A stretch of DNA of 54,146 bases, from positions 1-54,146 of the IMG/VR virus record IMGVR_UViG_3300032309_001150; one strand, given 5' to 3'. Both the position numbers and the translations under genes were made by a program. Positions 1 to 7,494 of the stretch are shown piece by piece; the stretch's first letter is position 1, and every line of letters begins with the position of its first letter. This DNA comes from a virus. The notes below the pieces were generated by a model, which did not search any database, was not told the origin of the DNA, and worked only from the letters and a program-made list of their open reading frames with translations.

Positions 1-60
1 CTGCGCCTCTGCTTGCGCTTTTGCTTGTGCCTCTGCTTGAGCTTTTGCTTGTGCATCGGA
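1..60. repeat. 24-bp tandem repeat, also the overlap between the window ends
   Basis: Bases 1-24 and 25-48 are near-identical 24-bp units (differences only at a few positions), and bases 49-60 begin a decayed third unit. On the minus strand each unit encodes AKAQAEAQ. Bases 1-24 are also identical to 54123-54146 at the other end. The end overlap is therefore exactly one repeat unit long, so the true copy number at the junction is uncertain. Confidence 0.8.
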
Positions 61-1347
61 TCTAGCTTTTGCCTCTTCCCGCTCTATGGCTTGTTGGGCT
101 TCCCAAGCGGCTTTGGAATAAGCATCTGCCTCTGCTTGTTTTCGAGCTTGTTCTGCTTTTTGCTCTTCGGCAACCATTTGCTTTGCTTGATTTACAGCCT
201 CATCGTTTATTTTCTGATTTAGTTCGGCTTCGGTTGTTTTGACGGCGGTATCGTATTTTTTGGCATTCTCATCAAACTCTTTCATAAGGCGGTTGTATTC
301 TTCGTTTTGCGCAACGAGATCCGCATCAGCCTTATCAGAGGCCGCTTTCAATTCGTTGACGCCAGTTACCCTTGCCGCTTCATCCCAAGTTTTTTGCGTG
401 CTCTCAAACTGCGCAACTCGTTTTTCGTAAGCCGCTTTGTAACCCTCTAAACTTGTATAGGCTTGCGCAACTTGCGCCTCGGTGTAACCGGGCGGAATTC
501 CTTGATACTTCTCAACCAGTTGCGACATTTGCTCCGCTTTTATATACGCATTGCGATAATTTTTTGCGTCATTTTCTAAAGCCAATGCTGACCTGTCTGC
601 GCTATCTGTTGCCCAACTAATTTTTTTCAAACCAGCGGCAAGGGCGGCTTTTGCGGAATCAGCAGTTTTTTGTATAGCTTGTAATGTTGTTGATTGCGTT
701 GTCAACTTATCAAAAGAAGTGCGCACCAAATTGCTTGCGTATGTAACAGCCGCCGCGCTTACAATTGCCTCACCAACAGGTTTGCCTTGCAAGATTGCAT
801 TGGTTGCGGCGCTGGTTGAGTTAGCAATAATTTTTGTAGATACAAGTTTGGGATCTAAACCATAGCCGCCTTGCGAAACTGGCTTGGTCAGTGTCGCCCC
901 AATGTACCCGCCAACAGCACCGCCAATTGCCGCCTTTGCAATTTGCTCTTTGGTTCCGCCGCTCAGCGCGGTCATGGCGGCGCTTCCAGAAGAACTGATG
1001 AGCACTTGCTTCCAAGTGCTTTGTGCGACGCCGGGCACGGTGTTCAAATAACCCATACCCAAATTCAAAACAGCCTTCTTCCAGTCACCTCCGTTGGCAA
1101 CGGTCACGATTGCTTGTGCCACGTTGTAGGGAACCCCCATAAACGTCAGCGCTAACGTCTCTAGCATTGGCAGGGGATTTTTCAACACCGCCTTTACTGA
1201 TGCGGCAACAGTGTCTGCCACACCCTTAATAATGTTGCCGACTTTTTTTACTGTTGTTACAACAGCTTGTCCAATTCCACTGACAACCTTACCAATAAAA
1301 TTGCCAACGCCACTGACGAATTTTTTTGCTTTGCTCCAAAAACTCAT
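1..1347 (-). CDS. Internal virion (ejection-like) protein, N-terminal 449 codons; continues at the right edge
   Basis: The frame starts at ATG 1347-1345, overlapping the upstream stop as ATGA, and stays open to base 1, so the gene runs off the left edge. The first ~200 residues are small, Gly/Ala/Val-rich and amphipathic (opening MSFWSKAKKFVSGVGNFIGK). Residues ~220-449 become a charged Ala/Glu/Gln/Lys helical region that looks like a long coiled coil, ending in an 8-residue repeat (AKAQAEAQ). If the window is circular, the frame continues exactly at 54122 and ends at 53079, giving about 796 residues. Its place beside nozzle, transglycosylase and other large low-complexity proteins suggests an internal virion protein ejected with DNA. 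That role is inferred from position and composition; I recognise no catalytic domain. Confidence 0.75.
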   Translation of the reverse strand, partial: MSFWSKAKKFVSGVGNFIGKVVSGIGQAVVTTVKKVGNIIKGVADTVAASVKAVLKNPLPMLETLALTFMGVPYNVAQAIVTVANGGDWKKAVLNLGMGYLNTVPGVAQSTWKQVLISSSGSAAMTALSGGTKEQIAKAAIGGAVGGYIGATLTKPVSQGGYGLDPKLVSTKIIANSTSAATNAILQGKPVGEAIVSAAAVTYASNLVRTSFDKLTTQSTTLQAIQKTADSAKAALAAGLKKISWATDSADRSALALENDAKNYRNAYIKAEQMSQLVEKYQGIPPGYTEAQVAQAYTSLEGYKAAYEKRVAQFESTQKTWDEAARVTGVNELKAASDKADADLVAQNEEYNRLMKEFDENAKKYDTAVKTTEAELNQKINDEAVNQAKQMVAEEQKAEQARKQAEADAYSKAAWEAQQAIEREEAKARSDAQAKAQAEAQAKAQAEAQ

Positions 1348-1772
1348 GGTTGTTCTCCTTCGTCAGAAAGAAGGACGTGCAATTCTTTTTCTTCTTTACC
1401 CTTGTGGTTGTTGATTGATTCTCCAACATTCACAAGAAAGCCAGCCTCCTCTAACAACCGCACAGTCAACGGGTTGTCAGCATACGATTGAAAATGTTTG
1501 AATCCTGCCTTCTGAAGAGCCTTAGCAAATTCGACATACGCTTCTGCGCGAACGCGTGGAGGATCAATACTGAACACTGGGCCAGCGGCAACCGCTTGCT
1601 CTTTGTCGGCAATCTCGTAAAGCAAAAACGTATTGTTTGTTCTAAACGTGCGATAGTTTTCAGTGTCACGAATCATCTGGCTGATGGTGAGGTAGACGTG
1701 ATGCCAAGATCCAGAAAACATCTTGGTTGCGTTTGCACGCATGACAATGTCTTGGGTTGTTGCGCGTTTCAT
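1344..1772 (-). CDS. Conserved virion-associated protein, possibly acetyltransferase-fold (T7 gp13-like position)
   Basis: A 142-residue protein. It overlaps the upstream gene by 4 nt and the downstream gene as ATGA, so it is translationally coupled to both. The C-terminal part (residues ~100-125) contains DNPLTVRLLEEAGF, which resembles the last helix-strand element of GNAT acetyltransferases. T7 gp13, an internal virion protein with a GNAT-like fold, sits at the equivalent place between the nozzle and the ejection proteins. The comparison rests on position and this short segment only. No acetyl-CoA loop is obvious, so it may be a structural relic or an assembly factor. It is not a lone reading-frame artefact: it lies in an unbroken chain of overlapping genes. 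Confidence 0.7.
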   Translation of the reverse strand: MKRATTQDIVMRANATKMFSGSWHHVYLTISQMIRDTENYRTFRTNNTFLLYEIADKEQAVAAGPVFSIDPPRVRAEAYVEFAKALQKAGFKHFQSYADNPLTVRLLEEAGFLVNVGESINNHKGKEEKELHVLLSDEGEQP

Positions 1773-2029
1773 TCCGACCTCGGATTAACAGCGCCAACCA
1801 AGGCGGTCGCCCAAACTTCCCAGTCATCGTAGGATGATGTGCTGGGGATGGCTTCGTTGGTAAATACGTCGATGGCTATCAAGCCATTACCCCAAGCCCT
1901 CCAGTCAGTTGTGCTGTCTGGAATTGCAAGCTGATTGGCGGCGTACAGTTCACACATGAGAGACGCCCACGATTCGAACGTGTGGTTTCTGGGGTCGTAG
2001 ACCAAGCCAATTGGATTACTCGTAGCCAC
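1769..2029 (-). CDS. Small conserved phage protein of unknown function
   Basis: An 86-residue acidic, Trp-rich protein with no membrane segment or signal peptide. Two similar halves can be seen: a W-A/D-W-x-W-A-x-G/A-L pattern appears around residues 40-50 (TDWRAWGNGL) and again around 68-78 (DDWEVWATAL), suggesting an internal duplication. It overlaps the nozzle-like gene upstream by 14 nt and the next gene downstream by 4 nt. Lying between a tail nozzle and internal virion proteins, it is probably a minor virion or assembly protein. I cannot name the family. Confidence 0.7.
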   Translation of the reverse strand: MATSNPIGLVYDPRNHTFESWASLMCELYAANQLAIPDSTTDWRAWGNGLIAIDVFTNEAIPSTSSYDDWEVWATALVGAVNPRSE

Positions 2030-4010
2030 GAACGTCTCCTATTGCTCCGCTTAGGAGCACTTTACCAAGTTGATAGTTACCGCCAGCAATGTTCGAAACA
2101 AACCGCAAACGCAATTCGCGGCGTTGTTCTTTCATGTCGATCTTGCCTGTTGTTGGCGAGAACTCGAATGCGTCAGAGATTTTGTCTTGGCCTTGCGCGT
2201 ATGGTCGGCCAATCACATACAGTTCCATAACGCCAGTTTGGATAAAGTCGGGCTCTACGCGCTCAAGACGCAACCATCTGTTTACGCCAACCATTGCAGG
2301 CTCTGATGGCCCGCCAGAAACCCATCCCAAATCAGATGTTTCAAAAAAACTTGATATGGCGTTGACGCTGGTGTCTTGTATGGAGTCAACACCAACCTCG
2401 TGTTGCCACAATGACGTAAACGTCATCACCTTGTTGATTGTGATTTGCAGGCCAGATCCTGCTGGTATTGTTGCGCTAAGTATGTCGCCAACCGTGTAGC
2501 CAGTTCCCCGATTGTTGATTGTGACACTGGTGACCGTTCCGCCAGCAACCACGATGGTGGCAGTTGCTCCAGATCCTGTTCCGCCAGTCAATGCTGTGTA
2601 AGTGTATGTTCCGTTGGTATACGAGGAGCCGCCAGCGGTTAACGTAATTAAATTGACGCCGCCAGAAGCATTTGTATCGTATCCCGCCAAAACGGGATAG
2701 GGAAATACTTGCGAAAAGTATCCCGCGCATCTTTGAGCGCCTAACGCTTGACCAGCGTCGTACCAACATTTTTCGCGCACGTTGTAAATGACCGCGTCGG
2801 TGCATTCTGTGGCTTGGCCTCGTGGGTAATACCACCAGATTTCACCGTACCTTGGCACTTTCATAGCAAAGACCTTTTGTCTCTGCGCATAGTTCAGATT
2901 GTCAAAAAAGTAGTTTTGGTTGAAGCTGTTTTGTATCTCTTGAACCGTACCAGCGTATGCCAAGAATCGGTCAATGCCACACCAGTAGTAGATGCCGTCA
3001 TACTCAATCACGCTTTGCGAGGACATGATTGAAGTTTGCGAGGAGATGATGTCATATCGCCAATAGAACGTGCTGGATGTTGCGCCGACGGTCACTGTTG
3101 TTGGTGTGTAGCTGACTCGGATCAATGAGTCCAGCGACCAAAATAATCCTGACGGCGCGTTAGATCCCCCGCGAACTGGCAGTCCTTTGACTATCTTTGT
3201 GCCTGTGATGTTGGTTGCGTTGGCCGTAACACCAACCCAGTCATTCAAATTACCGCCAGCAGAGTTGCGAATTAGGCCAAAGTTCCCATACACAAACAGG
3301 TAGGGATACAACATGACAGCGCCACCAGACACGCTGACGTTGTTATTGACAGTAAGCGTAATGCTTCCAGATCCAGTAGCGGCGGCAGACATCACAAAGG
3401 TGGTTGCGTTGGTAACAGATGCAACGGTTGCGCCAGATGGAATATTAGTCCCAGACAAAGTCTGTCCAATACCCATAAGCGCTGTTGAAGTCACCGTAAC
3501 AGTTGTCGTTGCGTTTATTGTGGCCGCCATCGTAAAAACGCCAACAGCGGACATCGTAGTACCCGACGTTGCGCCAAACAACACAGGCGTGTTTACACTG
3601 TTATCAATTGCGGTTAGGTTTTGACCGGGGTGCGCAATCAAGGTTTCCAACCCGTTACCGCCAGCGTCAAATACCGTGTCAAACTGCCATAAGTTGTTGT
3701 CGTTTGCGGTGAAGTTGGACAGGGTGAAATCAATAATACCTGCGCCAACGCCAAGCTGATTGATGGTCAGGCTTTGAACGCCGTCACTGTATCCGTTGTA
3801 AATAACATTGAAGGCGTTCCTTGGGCTAACAAAAAGGCCACGAGAGGGGCCCGCAAGCGAACTGGTGATCTGGTTATAGCCACCTATTTTTCTTGGCCGA
3901 CCACGTTGAAACCTAACCCATTGACCATCGGTGTAAAAGTTCATGTCAAACTTCGTCCCATCCCGCTGGATGCCGGGTTTGGTTTGGATCAAAAAGACCT
4001 TTTCGGTCAT
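2016..4010 (-). CDS. Tail nozzle / DNA-stabilisation-like protein (T7 gp12 / P22 gp10 type)
   Basis: A 664-residue protein. Its N-terminus (residues ~8-45, containing KPGIQRDGTKFD and then GQWVRFQRGRPRKIGGY) is the signature I know from podovirus packaged-DNA stabilisation or tail tubular B-type proteins. These form the tail tube tip below the adaptor. The middle is beta- and Thr/Gly-rich, with apparent inserted Ig-like or repeat segments (residues ~150-225 and ~445-520). The flanking C-terminal region again looks like the nozzle family (for example a WLRLERVEPDF segment). It follows a fibre-like gene by a 1-nt overlap, and the head-tail adaptor lies just upstream. The call is by remembered family signature, not by search. 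Confidence 0.72.
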   Translation of the reverse strand: MTEKVFLIQTKPGIQRDGTKFDMNFYTDGQWVRFQRGRPRKIGGYNQITSSLAGPSRGLFVSPRNAFNVIYNGYSDGVQSLTINQLGVGAGIIDFTLSNFTANDNNLWQFDTVFDAGGNGLETLIAHPGQNLTAIDNSVNTPVLFGATSGTTMSAVGVFTMAATINATTTVTVTSTALMGIGQTLSGTNIPSGATVASVTNATTFVMSAAATGSGSITLTVNNNVSVSGGAVMLYPYLFVYGNFGLIRNSAGGNLNDWVGVTANATNITGTKIVKGLPVRGGSNAPSGLFWSLDSLIRVSYTPTTVTVGATSSTFYWRYDIISSQTSIMSSQSVIEYDGIYYWCGIDRFLAYAGTVQEIQNSFNQNYFFDNLNYAQRQKVFAMKVPRYGEIWWYYPRGQATECTDAVIYNVREKCWYDAGQALGAQRCAGYFSQVFPYPVLAGYDTNASGGVNLITLTAGGSSYTNGTYTYTALTGGTGSGATATIVVAGGTVTSVTINNRGTGYTVGDILSATIPAGSGLQITINKVMTFTSLWQHEVGVDSIQDTSVNAISSFFETSDLGWVSGGPSEPAMVGVNRWLRLERVEPDFIQTGVMELYVIGRPYAQGQDKISDAFEFSPTTGKIDMKEQRRELRLRFVSNIAGGNYQLGKVLLSGAIGDVRGYE

Positions 4011-5257
4011 TAGAAAGTTCCCCCGCTGACACCAGTAGTAAAGTTTCCTGAACCAGTAATAGCAAGGCCAGTGGCGGTTGTGTTGGAAATCAAGCTTCCA
4101 AGAATGGAGATACCAAGCTGGCCGCCGCCGGGGCGGTAAATGCCAGTGTTTGCTTCGGACGCAAAATACAGCGATGGGTTTGAGGCAGAGCCGTTGACCA
4201 TTGCAACTACAGAGCCGCCAACAGTTGTTGTGTTTGCATTAAAAAAGTTTGTGCCATCGCAAACTACGGTTGCTTGCGTGTTGCTGGGCACAGATACCGT
4301 TAGGCCAGTTGTCGTGCCAACAGTCAGGGTGTAAGCGCCCGTAGTCTGGTTGCTAATAACGTACAAGTTCACAACAGGCGGAAAATAAACCGTCACGTTG
4401 CCAGTCAATGCTCCCGTGTAAGACTGAATGGTGTTTGATGCCTCAGATGCGGTCAACGTGTATGTTCCGCTTACAACAGGCTTTGTCAGCGCGGTAAAGG
4501 TGAATTGAGTGCTGACGCCGTAACCAACGGTCACATAGGATGTGCCTGTGCAGATAATGAACGCCGAGTCTCCGGGGGCAAACAACTTTGCCGATGACGT
4601 TCCATCCAACAATTCACTGCTGGTAGTGCCCAACGACAGCGTGCCAGTGCCGTTGTTCTTCAGCAAAGCAAACCAGTTTGCGCCTAGCGTTGATGCCAAC
4701 GGCAAGGTAACCGTTCCAGCGCCACCAGATGTTGGCCACACCTGAACTTGCGCCCGATCTGCCGTAGTGAACGTATATCCATTTACCAGAGATATTGTCG
4801 GATGGCTTTGGTTGAGGGTCAAACCACTTGCAAGCAGGCCGTACCCAGCAAGGGTCGCCGCATCAGCGGATGATGTGCCAGCGCCAAATGTAAATACGCC
4901 CCAAACACCGTTGGTGGTGCTGTTGTTGGTTAGATAGATGTATTGGGCGGTTCCTGCGGCAACGGTGACAATTGTTGTGCCGCCTGTGGTCTGCACCGCC
5001 AGTGCAGTTGCGCCAGTGTTTCTGATGAGCGCGTCAGTTCCAACAGAAGCCTGCGAAGCTGGCGGCATTTTCAAAGCATAGGACGTCGAGGTCGTGGTGA
5101 CGTCCATGATGCGGGCGGCCACATTGTTTTCGTCCGAACCGTTTGCAGGCCAAACTAATTGCAAGCTTCCGGTGCTTGAAGTAAGCGCATAGGAAACGTA
5201 GCTGACGTCCGTTGGAACAACGACGTCGCCAGTGAATGGGGAGATGTATGAGGTCAT
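4010..5257 (-). CDS. Fibre-like virion protein with repetitive beta-rich sequence
   Basis: A 415-residue protein almost devoid of charged residues and dominated by Thr, Ser, Gly, Val and Asn, typical of trimeric fibre shafts or surface decoration domains. Near the C-terminus (around residue 367) the segment SLYFASEANTGIYRPG resembles the junction that precedes the end domain in many phage tail-fibre proteins. No catalytic motif is visible. The gene begins 4 nt inside the adaptor gene and ends where the nozzle gene begins, so it is expressed with the tail. Which virion site it occupies is not shown. Confidence 0.65.
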   Translation of the reverse strand: MTSYISPFTGDVVVPTDVSYVSYALTSSTGSLQLVWPANGSDENNVAARIMDVTTTSTSYALKMPPASQASVGTDALIRNTGATALAVQTTGGTTIVTVAAGTAQYIYLTNNSTTNGVWGVFTFGAGTSSADAATLAGYGLLASGLTLNQSHPTISLVNGYTFTTADRAQVQVWPTSGGAGTVTLPLASTLGANWFALLKNNGTGTLSLGTTSSELLDGTSSAKLFAPGDSAFIICTGTSYVTVGYGVSTQFTFTALTKPVVSGTYTLTASEASNTIQSYTGALTGNVTVYFPPVVNLYVISNQTTGAYTLTVGTTTGLTVSVPSNTQATVVCDGTNFFNANTTTVGGSVVAMVNGSASNPSLYFASEANTGIYRPGGGQLGISILGSLISNTTATGLAITGSGNFTTGVSGGTF

Positions 5258-5889
5258 GAGTCAAGTGCTACAGCTTGGCGGTCACCAACCCGCTGTTTAT
5301 CTTCTTCCTTCAAGGTGGTGACGATTTGCGTGTACTGTGCTTGCCACATTTGCATCCGCTCATCGTTCTTGAGGAAAGGCATAGCCTGCAACAAAGTCCC
5401 GTACAACATGGCCTGCGGCGCATATTGCGTGAACCAGTTTGTTTGGTTTGTTGAGTCCAAGGGTTGAACCCGCTCGTAATACACAACCTCCATGCTGTAG
5501 GCCGAATCAGGTGTTGGGGCGATCAACCAGTGGGTGTAATCGTAATCAGCGTAGTATTTTGGCGCGTCAGTCGCGGTTGTGCTGGGCCAATACTCACGCA
5601 GGTATTCGTACTTGCGCAAGAAAATTGGGGTACGCTCACCGTTGACAATCATGGTCATAGATACCGTTTTGTGCCATCTGGCTGGCTTTGGCAAAATAGA
5701 TTGGGTGGGAGTCAAGGTTACGGAGCCAACATTGATGTTGCCCAAAAACTTCAGTTCTGCGGCCAGCACCTGCTCGGCCAACATGATGAAGGTCGGGATG
5801 TAGGCAATTGTGGCGGCGTCAGTGCGCTCCAAGTAGGCTTCGACGCTGGAAACCAAATTGTCATAGGTCTGAGCCACTGCTGTTGTCAT
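5254..5889 (-). CDS. Head-tail adaptor-like protein
   Basis: A 211-residue, mainly helical, aromatic-rich protein. The N-terminus (residues ~8-45: a Tyr-Leu-Glu-Arg segment followed by a helix with LAEQVLAAELK) and a C-terminal helical bundle match the look of podovirus adaptor or tail tubular A-like proteins, which sit on the portal ring. The start ATG follows a good AAGGGG ribosome-binding site. A strong terminator hairpin lies just upstream (5909-5931), so this gene may need read-through or its own promoter. It is followed by fibre and nozzle genes in a 4-nt overlapping chain. The family call comes from pattern recognition. Confidence 0.6.
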   Translation of the reverse strand: MTTAVAQTYDNLVSSVEAYLERTDAATIAYIPTFIMLAEQVLAAELKFLGNINVGSVTLTPTQSILPKPARWHKTVSMTMIVNGERTPIFLRKYEYLREYWPSTTATDAPKYYADYDYTHWLIAPTPDSAYSMEVVYYERVQPLDSTNQTNWFTQYAPQAMLYGTLLQAMPFLKNDERMQMWQAQYTQIVTTLKEEDKQRVGDRQAVALDS

Positions 5890-5908
5890 AACCCCTTGCC
5901 TTTCATGG

Positions 5909-5931
5909 AAAAAGCCCCCTGTTACGGGGGC
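5909..5931 (-). terminator. Rho-independent terminator after the lysis cassette
   Basis: On the minus strand a GCCCCC-GTAACA-GGGGGC stem-loop (5914-5931) is followed by five T residues. It lies 22 nt past the endolysin stop codon and 20 nt before the next gene start. It should end or reduce transcripts from the lysis genes before the adaptor/nozzle block. Confidence 0.85.
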
Positions 5932-5952
5932 ATTTTAGTTGTCAATTGGACT

Positions 5953-6381
5953 TTAGGCAAACGCTCTTGTGCCCTGCTTGTCAATAATTAGGGCCATATT
6001 GCGTGGCTCTGCGTCTTTGGTGTTGGGGATCGAGATGTGCGTCCAGCGGTCAAACTCGCGGATGACCTGATCGTAGGGTAATTCCGCGTTAATGATGGCG
6101 GTTACAACCTCGTTTGGGGTCATTCCTTTGACGCGGAAATCGCAGGCAGTCCCATGCCGATGCTGTGATCGGTCGCTTGAACCCACTGCACGGTTTACCT
6201 CCGCACTGCGAAACGCGCTATTTACGATGATCTCGCGGCCACCCAAGACCTCGCGAACTTGCTCCAAGAACTCAGCTAACCGAGTCAGATTTGCCAATTC
6301 GGCGTCGTTGGGCTCGTTGTCAAACTCACGGTGATCTGTGTGGGTAAGTTCCTCGAGGGTGAAGTGTTCGGACAAATTCAT
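5953..6381 (-). CDS. Endolysin, M15-family D,D/L,D-peptidase
   Basis: A 142-residue zinc peptidase of the M15_3 type, which cuts peptide cross-links in peptidoglycan. The motif S72-x-H74-x-x-G77-x-A79-x-D81 supplies two zinc ligands and H115 in WTHIS supplies the third. The N-terminal NLSEHFTLEEL and NSAFRS (residues 54-59) are also usual in this family. Length is typical for a single-domain phage endolysin. There is no signal peptide, so it needs a holin for export. It overlaps the inner-membrane spanin gene upstream by 4 nt and ends the lysis cassette at a terminator. Confidence 0.92.
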   Translation of the reverse strand: MNLSEHFTLEELTHTDHREFDNEPNDAELANLTRLAEFLEQVREVLGGREIIVNSAFRSAEVNRAVGSSDRSQHRHGTACDFRVKGMTPNEVVTAIINAELPYDQVIREFDRWTHISIPNTKDAEPRNMALIIDKQGTRAFA

Positions 6382-6839
6382 TTGATGCCTTTCTGCGATT
6401 CAATCGCTTGGTTGTACAGGAATATGCAAGCATTCAGCTTGGAAATGGCGCGGTCGCCCTCCTCTGCTATTGCGAAAAGAGCTTTTCCAGCCTCTGGACT
6501 AAGTTCGGCTGATGCTTCTCCTCCACCACCTCCGCTGGGAGTGGTGGGATCTGCGGGGGCTGATATTGGGCAGGACGCTTTGAGGCGCAACCGCAAAGCG
6601 CCAGAGTCAATAGCAAGATCACGCTCCTTGGCGGCCAGTTTAGCTTTTTCATTTGTCTTCCTCAATGCGTTTGTGGTTGCAGTCAAGGCGTTGTCAAGCG
6701 CCTGTTCTTTGGCTCTAGCTTGGGTATTGAGACGGTCAATCTCAAGTTGCTGGGCTTCAGCTTCAACGTGCTTGCCGTAGTAATACCCGCCGCCAAAGGT
6801 CAGCAACAGGGTAATCAAGGCTGAAAATAGGCCCTTCAT
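6378..6839 (-). CDS. Rz-like inner-membrane spanin (i-spanin)
   Basis: A 153-residue protein with one N-terminal membrane segment (residues ~4-22), then a long Ala/Glu/Gln/Lys/Arg coiled coil (~25-80), a Pro/Gly-rich linker (~95-110, including GGGGG) and a C-terminal helical part. This is the order seen in lambda Rz-type spanins. The segment AIDSGALRLRL is also usual in the family. A 61-residue lipoprotein (6467-6652) is nested wholly inside it in another frame, the classic Rz/Rz1 arrangement. It overlaps the holin-like gene upstream and the endolysin gene downstream by 4 nt each. Confidence 0.88.
   Translation of the reverse strand: MKGLFSALITLLLTFGGGYYYGKHVEAEAQQLEIDRLNTQARAKEQALDNALTATTNALRKTNEKAKLAAKERDLAIDSGALRLRLKASCPISAPADPTTPSGGGGGEASAELSPEAGKALFAIAEEGDRAISKLNACIFLYNQAIESQKGIK
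6467..6652 (-). CDS. Rz1-like outer-membrane lipoprotein spanin, nested in the Rz gene
   Basis: A 61-residue ORF lying wholly within the i-spanin gene in a different minus-strand frame. It has a basic N-terminus (MKKLNW), a hydrophobic stretch and a lipobox LALCGC with the lipidated Cys near residue 22. A short Pro-rich mature part follows (KRPAQYQPPQIPPLP). This is the standard architecture of Rz1-type o-spanins, which pair with Rz across the periplasm to fuse the inner and outer membranes. The nested position matches lambda. No strong ribosome-binding site is visible before the ATG. Confidence 0.85.
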   Translation of the reverse strand: MKKLNWPPRSVILLLTLALCGCASKRPAQYQPPQIPPLPAEVVEEKHQPNLVQRLEKLFSQ

Positions 6840-7156
6840 GGCTTTGGCGGCTCGTCAATGTCGTTGGCTTCGGCCTTGGCTACCGCGTTGGCTACGGCTT
6901 TAATGCCTGACCGACCAGCCACACCACCCAGAACGCCCGTGATAAACACCATGATGGTGGAGATCTGTTGCGTGTAAACCTTGTCAATTGGAGCCATGCC
7001 TGCCATTGGCTGGGTGACGTAGGTCACCGAGTACAGGAATGCGGCAACCGACCCGAACAAGATCAAAACCAAAATGATGATAACAAAAGCCCAAACGCGG
7101 ACTTCAATTTCTTCTGCGGTCAGGCGGTTGTTTGTTTTGTAGGCAACGGTAGGCAT
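6836..7156 (-). CDS. Holin-like membrane protein with two transmembrane segments
   Basis: A 106-residue protein with two clear hydrophobic helices (residues ~22-46 and ~68-90) and a charged C-terminal tail ending in acidic and Pro residues. Size, two-helix topology and position directly before Rz/Rz1/endolysin make it the best holin candidate. The ATG at 7156 is preferred over an in-frame GTG at 7159 because it lies 8 nt from AGGAGA and overlaps the stop of the lipoprotein gene. Holins are too diverse for a sure call from sequence alone. Confidence 0.7.
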   Translation of the reverse strand: MPTVAYKTNNRLTAEEIEVRVWAFVIIILVLILFGSVAAFLYSVTYVTQPMAGMAPIDKVYTQQISTIMVFITGVLGGVAGRSGIKAVANAVAKAEANDIDEPPKP

Positions 7157-7335
7157 CACTTTTTCTCCTGTTCAGATTTTGTTAGTTGCTCTGGGCATGT
7201 GCCCGTGGCGGTGCAAATTGGAGGCTTGCACTCGGTGTTATTCCAGTTTGTTGGGTCTTGGCAAGGGTAGCGAAAACGGTCTTCGCACCCTGTCAAACAC
7301 AGGATTGTCAGCAAAAGAATCAGGCTCTTTGTCAC
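7156..7335 (-). CDS. Cys-rich lipoprotein, possible second o-spanin
   Basis: A 59-residue protein starting at GTG 7335, chosen because GGA lies 7 nt upstream and because the signal sequence then begins properly (MTKSLILLLTILCLTGC). The lipobox LCLTGC predicts a lipid-anchored Cys17. The mature part has four more Cys (25, 36, 41, 47), so disulphides in the periplasm are likely. The first 98 nt lie inside the 3' end of the upstream membrane-protein gene in another frame, as in spanin pairs. I recall very similar small Cys-rich lipoproteins in other environmental phages, usually without a function. Confidence 0.75.
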   Translation of the reverse strand: MTKSLILLLTILCLTGCEDRFRYPCQDPTNWNNTECKPPICTATGTCPEQLTKSEQEKK

Positions 7336-7483
7336 GTTGCTTCCTTTCAATCTGTCTTCTCAATCGTTCAAGCTTTTCGGTCTGCACCTTGACCTCATTT
7401 TTTGCATCCAGAATGTCCAAGTACAGCATGCCGCCCAAGGGTAGCAACAGGGCAATCAACACACAGCAAGCGATCCAGCCCAA
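7238..7483 (-). CDS. Small membrane protein with coiled coil, possible second i-spanin
   Basis: An 81-residue protein. I place the start at TTG 7483 because GGGGA lies 7 nt upstream and the previous gene stops 11 nt before it. A longer frame from 7606 would overlap that gene by over 100 nt. Residues ~2-24 form a membrane helix, followed by a Lys/Glu/Arg-rich helix (~28-60) and a Pro/Arg-rich tail. The downstream lipoprotein begins inside its 3' end in another frame. This single-helix, coiled-coil, overlapping-lipoprotein layout resembles Rz/Rz1, although a clearer Rz/Rz1 pair exists 400 nt away. Confidence 0.65.
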   Translation of the reverse strand: MGWIACCVLIALLLPLGGMLYLDILDAKNEVKVQTEKLERLRRQIERKQRDKEPDSFADNPVFDRVRRPFSLPLPRPNKLE

Positions 7484-7494
7484 GATTTCTTCCC

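Noticed and set aside
6331-6780. 149-residue plus-strand ORF
   Set aside because: Antisense to Rz/Rz1; the minus-strand genes have clear domain signatures.
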